From Gemmata sp. (GTDB lineage Bacteria > Planctomycetota > Planctomycetia > Gemmatales > Gemmataceae), in assembly GCA_025055115.1 (NCBI GenBank), contig JANWYJ010000022.1:1-47279 (forward strand): a stretch of DNA of 47,279 nt, written 5' to 3'. Both the position numbers and the translations under genes were made by a program. Shown in pieces: positions 42,401 to 47,279 of this stretch. The notes beneath the pieces were generated by a model that had not been told where the DNA came from, searched no databases, and worked only from the letters and a program-made list of their open reading frames with translations. Within the stretch, counting starts at the first letter, position 1. The number at the start of each line of letters is the position of its first letter.

Positions 42401-43653
42401 GGGTGCTGGAGTTCGGTCAGTTGGAGTGTGTAGTCACCCTCGGGCAAGTCGACGGGCAGGATGAATTCGCCACAACCAACGCCGCGCACTGGTTGGCCGT
42501 TGGGCAAGCGGACCGGTTCGACGCGCCCGGCGTTATCCACGCGCAGTAAGTCGGTCGTTCCTGTCAGTTGCAGGCCAGGAATGGGCTGGTGGTTGGGGGC
42601 GAGCAATTCATATTTGAGGATTTGTTCGCGCGGGGGTGTTTGGAAGGTGATGCGGTCGAGTGTCAGGGAGCGGAAGAACAAGCGTTCGCCGGGGCGGTAG
42701 ATGGCTTTATCGGTCACCAGCAAAGTGGTGTACACGGGGCCAGCCAGCGGAACCCGTTCTTCGATGGTTCGCGTTTGGGTTTCTTCATCGACTTGGGCGA
42801 CCACCAGGTAGAGTTCGGTTTCGGGTTTGACCTTGGTCCAGGCACTGGCGGGCAACCGCACTGTATGCCGTCGTTCCCCGGTGCGTTCGAGGTTGAGCGG
42901 TTGGGCGTAAATGACCGCATCGGTCGTATCGACGGCATGAATTTCTGCCACAAGACTTTTCCGCGCGCTTTCCCATGCATCGCGGCGATCGTTGACGACG
43001 ACGACGAAATCGTTGGGGGCACCGGGTTGGACCGTGGCGGGTTTGAAGACATCGACCGACAAGCGCCGGGCGGTCACGGTTTCCACAGCGGCTTTTTGCT
43101 CCTTGACCCAGCGATCGAGGATGGCGTGTTGGGTTTGCTGGGCGGTCGTGAGTTTGAATTCGGCCTCGTGTAGGGTTTGCTCCCATTGCGACTGGGATTC
43201 TTGGGCAGCGCGGTGCAGGTCGTCGGTCTCGCGTTGGGCGAACTCGACATCCTGAAGGGCCTGTTGGAACTGTCGGACCAGATTCACCACGGGTAGCACG
43301 GTGCCTGGGATGGCCAACAGTATCGTGGCGGCGACGGCCCAGGGGATCATCGCGGCAACTCGGCGCGTCCGCGCTCGCAGGCCTCCGACGGTCTGGGGAA
43401 GCCCGGCCGGTGCGCTTCGTGCCGGTGTGGTGGTGAGGCTGGGTTCGGGCACTGTGGGCGGCGCGAAGGTGATGTGGGGAAACGCTGACTTCGCGGCTGT
43501 GGCGATCAAGCCCTGCCAGCGCGCCATCGTGGCCCGCTGCGCGGTGCAGGTGGGGCAACCGCTCAGGTGAGCATCGACCGCTGCCTCTTCGTTGGCTTCC
43601 AGCAAGCCATAGAGGTGGTCGAATAACAGGCTTTGACAGTGTTGACAGTTCAT
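39439..43653 (-). CDS. Membrane anti-sigma factor fused to an alpha-2-macroglobulin-like ectodomain
   Basis: This 1404-residue protein starts at ATG 43653. An N-terminal zf-HC2 anti-sigma zinc finger (Cys3/Cys6, His29-x3-Cys33-x2-Cys36) is followed by a membrane segment (about 100-125) and a coiled coil (126-190). Then comes an MG2-type macroglobulin domain (VTDKAIYRPGERLFFRSLTL, about 313-330) and further MG-like beta domains. The block DLLLGTQGWRRF (about 874) is a motif of bacterial MG2 proteins. Two further membrane segments lie at about 988-1033, and a C-terminal strand region (WQPIIVVPGNGHATLQFHLG, about 1314) resembles the start of an A2M domain. The thioester domain (CGEQ/CLEQ) is absent; the GVGCGEF in the MG region is not a thioester site. 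The gene follows the ECF sigma gene by 110 bases. Confidence 0.88.
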   Translation of the reverse strand: MNCQHCQSLLFDHLYGLLEANEEAAVDAHLSGCPTCTAQRATMARWQGLIATAAKSAFPHITFAPPTVPEPSLTTTPARSAPAGLPQTVGGLRARTRRVAAMIPWAVAATILLAIPGTVLPVVNLVRQFQQALQDVEFAQRETDDLHRAAQESQSQWEQTLHEAEFKLTTAQQTQHAILDRWVKEQKAAVETVTARRLSVDVFKPATVQPGAPNDFVVVVNDRRDAWESARKSLVAEIHAVDTTDAVIYAQPLNLERTGERRHTVRLPASAWTKVKPETELYLVVAQVDEETQTRTIEERVPLAGPVYTTLLVTDKAIYRPGERLFFRSLTLDRITFQTPPREQILKYELLAPNHQPIPGLQLTGTTDLLRVDNAGRVEPVRLPNGQPVRGVGCGEFILPVDLPEGDYTLQLTELQHPGGFPATIPVPVTRTIKVRSGLPDTYRKRILFHRESYAPGDVVEAIAQLQRHEQPMAGVAIEACRVEVDGQQLSDVQIAPHTDAQGQAKIHFQLPAAVPHGDVRVMVSFRTPEGDPPVTERVPVIGNRVLIEFFPECGDTLIAGVETKIYVRATTPAGFPVNFRGIITDGRRTLAHVTSFNDPDQPGSRRGLAAFTFTPQLGQRVWLKLESPASIYAPIMVNAPVPHAAVAMLGGPAAVARNSGFPLPEAQPEGLAMAVLDPVTAPGQPIRVRLTSVGQARQIVIGAYTRGKLSDTQRVLVEREQPQVVKLMANRDPRGGVVRITAFEERDDRRDLQPVAERLVYRKPGEWLKLAFTATSSATVVQAPAENSRQAFDPHTPLSLAISATDEKGQPTVAVLWAAAVNAGVTPGPKDRLLPTHFLLAGEVKSPDELEYADFLLSDHPSAAEALDLLLGTQGWRRFVEQSFPAGRGGKPLQPLAHPDVVEWLVHNGQYATRSEPAAVRKHRELYQKYAPLYEAATKAVITAQEQLAAARQTLPARPDEALKAAEQRLAQKQADVAAAQIPVQQFQARAWWGMAGFAALALMCGCAGFWRPTARLPWGFSSLGAIGLSVFLFVALQWVQSEMATAHDLGQRLSASNSHEPELAPPPRAAQTKLHHAVGVDTDRQPSHNQTYEKGSKHDTSATTDSGHHPSVPPTSVIGPQPPLRSGPRPGADASQLPRFGTGDSAGFVGQNPATMAAYPPPPGAALTAPLPVAPPRVTMPNPKSLGSAAVMPDRNTLESRKDALRASTLQQVPHAAIQIHERSLREAQALATQQATARNYALTAPIEGYLTPDLPASTPERADTTHRRDLERYAVEKVRGSVQAPPSLVVREYAAARPTPETLPQHTEAADTILWQPIIVVPGNGHATLQFHLGEAPSGYELIIAGHTPDGRLGAIRDLLPITRLPRSASPKAEFEPHGPIAPKEGITPPATIVPPLPPMP

Positions 43654-43734
43654 CGTGGTCCAGGGTCCGTGCGGCGTGGGCGGGCCGTGGGGCCTGCGTG
43701 CAACCGCGAAATTGGGGTTCACCCGCGGGGGGTG

Positions 43735-43753
43735 GTGTTCGGTGTTTGAACAG
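43735..43753. promoter_or_regulatory. Palindrome site D: GTGTTCG-N5-TGAACAG
   Basis: TGTTC-N7-GAACA arms are intact. It lies in the 110-base gap between the ECF sigma stop (43764) and the anti-sigma start (43653), 82 bases before the latter on the minus strand. This could place a second promoter or processing site there. Confidence 0.45.
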
Positions 43754-43763
43754 CTGGCAAGAG

Positions 43764-44414
43764 CTATTCCGGTGGTTCCTCGGTGGTTGGGGGATTGAGT
43801 ACGCGGCGCAATTTCATGAGGGCGGCGCGCATTTGGGTTTTCACGGTTCCTACCGGGGCGTTGCGGATTTCGGCGATTTGTTCATAGGTCAACTCGCCGT
43901 TTTGCCGCAACAGAAAGACTTCCTTTTCGTCGTGTCGCAGTTGGCTGATGGCTTGTCGGAGGCGGTCGAGGGCTTCTTGGTCTTCGACCGTTTGGCCGGG
44001 GGTTTCATCCCGGGCAGGGAGCATCACATCGTCCTCCGGAAGCGGGCGGCTTTTGCGGTGCCAGGCACTGCGTTGGTAATCTTTGGCCGCATTCAGCCCG
44101 ACGCGGAAAATCCAGGCACGGAGGTTGTGGACCTCCGGGAGGCTCGCACGGGCCCGCCAGCACTTGAGGAAGGCTTCTTGGGCCGCGTCGTGCGCATCGT
44201 CCGCGTTGCCGAGCAAATAGAGGAGGGTGCTGACCAATTCATCCCGGATTTGGTTGAACATCGCGACGAGTAATTCGTCGGGTGTCCGGGGTAGTGGCGG
44301 CGCGCGTTCGCTAGCCCGGCTCGCCTCGGGGGGCGTTCCGGCGGAAGGAGCGACCGGCACCGGATCCGTGCCCGCGTTCGGCCGCACAATCGGTGGCGCG
44401 CCGGATTTGGCCAT
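43764..44414 (-). CDS. ECF sigma factor
   Basis: This 216-residue RNA polymerase sigma factor is of the extracytoplasmic function type. Sigma region 2 (about 55-120) contains LLYLLGNADDAHDAAQEAFLKCWRARA and WIFRVGLNAAKDYQR. Region 4 (about 150-205) contains LRQAISQLRHDEKEVFLLRQ and the helix-turn-helix ELTYEQIAEIRNAPVGTVKTQMRAAL. The N-terminal 45 residues form a Pro/Ala extension. ATG 44414 has a strong AGGAGG, but only 2 bases before the start. A weak promoter-like pair lies upstream on the minus strand, TTGCCC (44524-44519) and TACGAT (44500-44495), spacing 18. It is immediately followed by its anti-sigma/macroglobulin fusion. Confidence 0.94.
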   Translation of the reverse strand: MAKSGAPPIVRPNAGTDPVPVAPSAGTPPEASRASERAPPLPRTPDELLVAMFNQIRDELVSTLLYLLGNADDAHDAAQEAFLKCWRARASLPEVHNLRAWIFRVGLNAAKDYQRSAWHRKSRPLPEDDVMLPARDETPGQTVEDQEALDRLRQAISQLRHDEKEVFLLRQNGELTYEQIAEIRNAPVGTVKTQMRAALMKLRRVLNPPTTEEPPE

Positions 44415-44570
44415 ATCCTCCTACTATGAACGACGACGTTCGGCCCCCAACCGATTGCCGAAATAATGACGAAAAATCGATAGGCTCTCCTCGCATCGTA
44501 GCGATCAACCGACCATCGGGGCAAGCGGAAACAGCCATCGCTGGCCGTGGACGCCAGCGGCTGTTCGTGG

Positions 44571-45605
44571 CTAGCCTTGTGTGGCTTCGCCGTGGGTTAC
44601 GACTTCCTGCCAGCGTTTGCGGACTTGCTCGGGGGTTGCCGTGCCGGTGATGCCGATTTGTTGGATCGTAATCGACGCAATCAGATTGCCGAAAGCGGCG
44701 GCTTGTTCGTAACTGGCACCGCTGACGATGGCACAGGCGATGCCCGCCGCGCAACTGTCGCCCGCTCCGCAAATGTCGACCGGCCCTGGGACGGAGTAAG
44801 CGGGTATGCGCCGGGGAGCAGGGGGAGTCATTCCTGGGTAGAAAAGATGGATTCCCGTAGCACCGGCGGTGGCAAAAATCGCCCGGTAGTGGCGTGTGGC
44901 GTCGATCAGCGCGGCGGGGAAGGCGGCTGTGGGGGATGATTCGCGGAGCTGTTCGGCCTCGGCCTGGTTGGGTTTGATGCACATATTCTGAAACAACGCG
45001 ATGCGTTGGCGGCTATCGGCTAGGACGAACTTATCCGGGTCCTGTTTCGCGAACGTGGTGAGCCGTTCACGGACGCGCTGGGTCACGACGCCGCTATCGT
45101 CCTCGCGCACTTGATCGACTACTAAGAGGGCGTCGAGTTGTGGCCACACCCCGATGAGATGGTCAATAATAGCATCTTCAATGGCCCCCGGTGTGGGAGT
45201 ACGGTTCTTGATGTCGAGGCGGTTGAGTTCCTCGCGTCCCAGCATCGGTTTGGTGTAGGTGGGGGTGCGTCGGTGGGGTGTGGTCACGATGCCGCGCAGT
45301 TCGACCGCAGCCAATTGCGCCAAGGCGCGGCGCAATTCGTAGCCCTCTCCGTCGTCGCCGATCAAGCTGATGGTGGCGATGCGACCCACGCCCAATGCAG
45401 CCAGGTTATTGATGACCGTGCCAGCGGCCCCAGGATAATTGCGAACCTGTGTGACTTGGTAGGCGGTTAACCCCGTCTCGATCGAGGGTTCGTTCAACGC
45501 CGGATCGATATCCAGATAGCGATCGAGAAACAGATCACCCAACACTCCAATAGTCCGTTGGGGAAGGGTGTTCAAAATGTGTTCAATCAGTTCCGAGGTG
45601 AGCAT
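44571..45605 (-). CDS. PfkB family carbohydrate kinase
   Basis: This protein of about 344 residues is a ribokinase/PfkB-family kinase. The N-terminus GVLGDLFLDRYLDID has the substrate-binding Asp pattern, YPGAAGTVINNLAALGVG is the glycine-rich substrate lid region, and GPVDICGAGDSCAAGIACAI is the PfkB signature 2 with the anion hole GAGD. Order and length resemble the HldE/RfaE kinase domain that phosphorylates heptose-7-phosphate, but no nucleotidyltransferase domain is fused and the substrate is not fixed by sequence. ATG 45605 was chosen because GGAG lies 7 bases upstream; 31 further in-frame codons upstream lack a site. Confidence 0.9.
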   Translation of the reverse strand: MLTSELIEHILNTLPQRTIGVLGDLFLDRYLDIDPALNEPSIETGLTAYQVTQVRNYPGAAGTVINNLAALGVGRIATISLIGDDGEGYELRRALAQLAAVELRGIVTTPHRRTPTYTKPMLGREELNRLDIKNRTPTPGAIEDAIIDHLIGVWPQLDALLVVDQVREDDSGVVTQRVRERLTTFAKQDPDKFVLADSRQRIALFQNMCIKPNQAEAEQLRESSPTAAFPAALIDATRHYRAIFATAGATGIHLFYPGMTPPAPRRIPAYSVPGPVDICGAGDSCAAGIACAIVSGASYEQAAAFGNLIASITIQQIGITGTATPEQVRKRWQEVVTHGEATQG

Positions 45606-45688
45606 GCCCAGGCTCCAGGTCAGCCGAAACAACCGTCCGACCGACAGGATGATACCGACGCGATGGCGGTAGCGGTACGGTTGCTGTG

Positions 45689-45769
45689 TTCCCATCATCC
45701 CTCATTCCCGTCATCCCTCATTCCCCTCATCCCTCGCGTTTAGTTCATATGTGTTCCCGTCATCCCCTA
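45689..45769. repeat. 16-bp tandem triplication plus a dispersed copy
   Basis: Units 45689-45704, 45705-45720 and 45721-45736 follow the pattern ttccc(a/g/c)tcatccctc(a/g). A fourth copy lies at 45754-45769 after an 18-base gap. They lie upstream of the PfkB gene. Confidence 0.92.
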
Positions 45770-45831
45770 CTAGCGTATTGCCGGTATGATGCCGGCATGG
45801 TGAATCGAGCTGCTTTTTGGGCAAGTGTGTT

Positions 45832-46824
45832 CTAGGCCATGCTCGTCTTTGGCGGCACGTTTCCACTGTCGGCGTTCACCGCGGCACGCCACAACGCTGG
45901 GACGGTGAGTTGATGGTCGCCTTGAATGTAGAAGCTCTCCCCCCCATCGGCGACCGTGCGAACCAGGATTGTCTTCCACGGCCGGTAGTAGTAGCGAGGG
46001 TCCGTTTTGGGGGCTTGGGTGTGGTAGTCGTCGCCGAGGGGGATGAGGTCGAACACCGCGGTGGTGAAATGAGCAATCCGTTGGCCACGTTGGTGCGCGA
46101 CGTTCCGGGCCATGGCGAGGGCTTTCAGGTAAACTTCCGGACCCATCACGGCTGTCCCAAAGTTGAGGACTACGCCTCCTTCTAATTGTTTGAGATGTTC
46201 GGCGAAAATGAGAAAATCGGTGTAGCTGGCGCGACCCAACACAGCGCCATCGGCGTTGGGGTGTTCATGGATAATGTCGTAGCCAATGCCAATGTGGACC
46301 GTCACCGGCACGCGCAGGCGATAGGCCGCGGCCAAGACACTGGCGTGCTTGTAGGGGAAAAACCCTTCGGCAATGGCTCGGCCGATACTTTCTCCCAAAC
46401 CCATCCCGTCGCGGACCCCGCGGGTGATTGCGTCGTTCATCCGCCCGGTTTCTTCCCACAGGCCAAACTCACCGCTCGAAACGTATCTTGCGACACTCTC
46501 AGTACTTGCGCCAATCAGCGCGAATTCCCAATCGTGGATGGGGCCAGCCCCATTCATGGCCAATAGGGAAATCAAACCGCGTTCCATCAGATCGATCAGA
46601 TGCCGCTGACAGCCCGCGCGGAGAACATGCGCTCCCATCATCAGAACCCGAGCCGCGCCGCGGGCTTTCGCAGCGGCTAAGCGTTGACCCAAAACCGGGA
46701 TATGGGGATGCTCAAAACGGACTGGCGCTTCGAGCGATTGCAGAATGTCCAACGTGAGATCGTGGGTCCGCTGCGCCAGCGGTTGGAGCCGAAGTTGGGA
46801 GCGGTCGAACTGCGGATAGGGCAT
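45832..46824 (-). CDS. Deoxyhypusine-synthase-like protein
   Basis: This 330-residue protein resembles the deoxyhypusine synthase fold: RHLIDLMERGLISLLAMNG with AGPIHDWEFALIGASTESV and GEFGLWEETGRMNDAI match the family blocks for the NAD and spermidine region, and VTVHIGIGYDIIHEHPNADG follows. In eukaryotic/archaeal enzymes the catalytic Lys lies in a GGVVKHH-like block; here the equivalent reads GGVVLNFGTAV without Lys. Bacteria lack eIF5A, so the substrate and reaction are unknown. ATG 46824 is chosen (GGGA 8 bases upstream). Palindrome site E is 43 bases upstream of the start. Confidence 0.72.
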   Translation of the reverse strand: MPYPQFDRSQLRLQPLAQRTHDLTLDILQSLEAPVRFEHPHIPVLGQRLAAAKARGAARVLMMGAHVLRAGCQRHLIDLMERGLISLLAMNGAGPIHDWEFALIGASTESVARYVSSGEFGLWEETGRMNDAITRGVRDGMGLGESIGRAIAEGFFPYKHASVLAAAYRLRVPVTVHIGIGYDIIHEHPNADGAVLGRASYTDFLIFAEHLKQLEGGVVLNFGTAVMGPEVYLKALAMARNVAHQRGQRIAHFTTAVFDLIPLGDDYHTQAPKTDPRYYYRPWKTILVRTVADGGESFYIQGDHQLTVPALWRAAVNADSGNVPPKTSMA

Positions 46825-46866
46825 CGTGACGATCCCGACAAGCGGGGGCTATGTGTTCCACGGAGC

Positions 46867-46885
46867 CTGTTCAAATTCTGAACAG
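46867..46885. promoter_or_regulatory. Palindrome site E: CTGTTCA-N5-TGAACAG
   Basis: A perfect 7-bp inverted repeat with spacer AATTC. It begins 43 bases upstream of the deoxyhypusine-synthase-like start, at the place where a repressor would cover the promoter. Confidence 0.6.
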
Positions 46886-46935
46886 ACCCCATCATCACCC
46901 CCTGACCTCACTGTCATTGTCGATTGCACCAGTAC

Positions 46936-47025
46936 GCGCGGAAAGGCTCCTGCAGCCTTACAGCTTGTTACGCCTAGCAACATGGAAGTGTAGCAGGTCA
47001 ACGACGGAGCGCGGAAAGGCTCCTG
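46936..47025. repeat. 17-bp direct repeat
   Basis: gcgcggaaaggctcctg occurs exactly at 46936-46952 and 47009-47025, offset 73. Confidence 0.85.
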
Positions 47026-47058
47026 GGGCATCACAGGGTGGGGCCGTACCATCATCAG

Positions 47059-47085
47059 GGAGTCGGCCTGCAAGGAGTCGGCCTG
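47059..47085. repeat. 12-bp direct repeat
   Basis: ggagtcggcctg occurs exactly at 47059-47070 and 47074-47085, offset 15. Confidence 0.75.
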
Positions 47086-47166
47086 ACCCAGGGGCTGCTC
47101 CAGCCTTCGCGCTGTGACCGGTGGGCGTTGGCTCGTCGCTTCATCCCCTGGGAAATTCGCTTTGCT

Positions 47167-47255
47167 CTATTGCGGAACAAGAAAGATTGTGGAACAAGAA
47201 AGTCGACACTGGTTTCGCTCTGGGCTATTGCGGAACAAGAAAGTCGACACCGGTT
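47167..47255. repeat. Duplicated 3' end of the gene entering from the right
   Basis: The terminal segment of the edge gene, including its TAG stop, is repeated. 47167-47185 matches 47225-47243 exactly (19 bases). 47186-47214 matches 47227-47255 with 2 mismatches in 29. Confidence 0.85.
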
Positions 47256-47279
47256 CGGGGCGGCTGTACTTCTTCGGGG
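47225..47279 (-). CDS. Last 17 codons of a gene entering from the right edge
   Basis: On the minus strand a frame open to the window edge encodes PEEVQPPRTGVDFLVPQ and stops at TAG (47227-47225). That it is a real gene is suggested by the reading frame and by the duplication of exactly this 3' end downstream, as seen for four other genes here. The product cannot be identified from 17 residues. Confidence 0.45.
   Translation of the reverse strand, partial: PEEVQPPRTGVDFLVPQ

Larger units (their letters stand above)
46825..47224. other. 400-base intergenic region with repeats
   Basis: It contains palindrome site E (46867-46885), a 17-bp repeat (46936-46952 and 47009-47025), a 12-bp repeat (47059-47070 and 47074-47085) and copies of the 3' end of the gene entering from the right (47167-47214). 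No gene is supported. Confidence 0.65.

Noticed and set aside
39439-43653. GCGEF in the macroglobulin region as a thioester site
   Set aside because: The family thioester motif is GCGEQ or similar within a separate domain; here the last residue is Phe and it lies in an MG-type strand region, so it is a chance resemblance.
45689-45769. Possible CRISPR-like array
   Set aside because: The 16-bp units are adjacent without spacers and only three plus one copies exist. No other repeat in the window has CRISPR spacing and no cas gene is present.
1-47279. tRNA or rRNA genes, transposases, phage genes
   Set aside because: No T-arm plus anticodon-arm combination, no rRNA signature, and no transposase, integrase or phage protein was recognised on either strand.

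Overview
The window looks like chromosomal DNA of a planctomycete, most likely a Gemmataceae/Gemmatales relative. The evidence is a TIGR03000-type domain protein (38601-39341), a repeat-companion-type hypothetical (32705-33565), a DUF1501 protein, a DegT aminotransferase, an ECF sigma factor next to a giant anti-sigma fusion, many GTG starts, and long proline-rich or low-complexity envelope proteins. Base composition is high GC throughout and no mobile element is visible.

Layout: 1-1775 (minus) is the start of a TamB/AsmA-like envelope protein cut by the window edge. 2193-8716 (minus) is a run of dienelactone hydrolase, a small hypothetical, spoVR, yeaH/yhbH (DUF444), the SRP RNA gene and prkA. 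This is the conserved PrkA-YeaH-SpoVR stress/sporulation-type trio with ffs between prkA and yeaH. 9190-12007 holds small membrane proteins, a DksA/TraR zinc-finger protein, a universal stress protein and a secreted protein. 12096-13712 is nadB. 14148-18101 is a 1317-residue membrane protein with a large disordered region, divergent from a membrane Ser/Thr kinase (18358-20322). 20602-24229 (minus) is a three-gene set of two membrane GTPases and a HEAT/TPR protein. Then come a methyltransferase, a split TPP-dependent decarboxylase (ComD/ComE-like), an esterase, a HEAT lipoprotein divergent from a proline-rich HEAT protein, an aldo/keto reductase, a repeat-companion-type protein, a DegT aminotransferase coupled to a thioredoxin-fold secreted protein, and a DUF1501 protein. 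38601-44414 (minus) holds the ECF sigma factor, its zinc-finger/alpha-2-macroglobulin fusion anti-sigma and a TIGR03000 protein. The window ends with a PfkB-family kinase, a deoxyhypusine-synthase-like protein and the last 17 codons of a gene entering from the right.

Three things stand out. (1) A spaced palindrome, TGTTC-N7-GAACA, occurs five times, only between genes, including upstream of the deoxyhypusine-synthase-like gene, twice upstream of the DegT operon, and between the sigma and anti-sigma genes. (2) Nearly every longer intergenic region carries a 15-41 bp tandem duplication. In five cases the duplicated segment is the 3' end of a gene including its stop codon. (3) The ECF anti-sigma factor is fused to a truncated bacterial alpha-2-macroglobulin-like ectodomain without a thioester domain, which suggests an envelope sensor.
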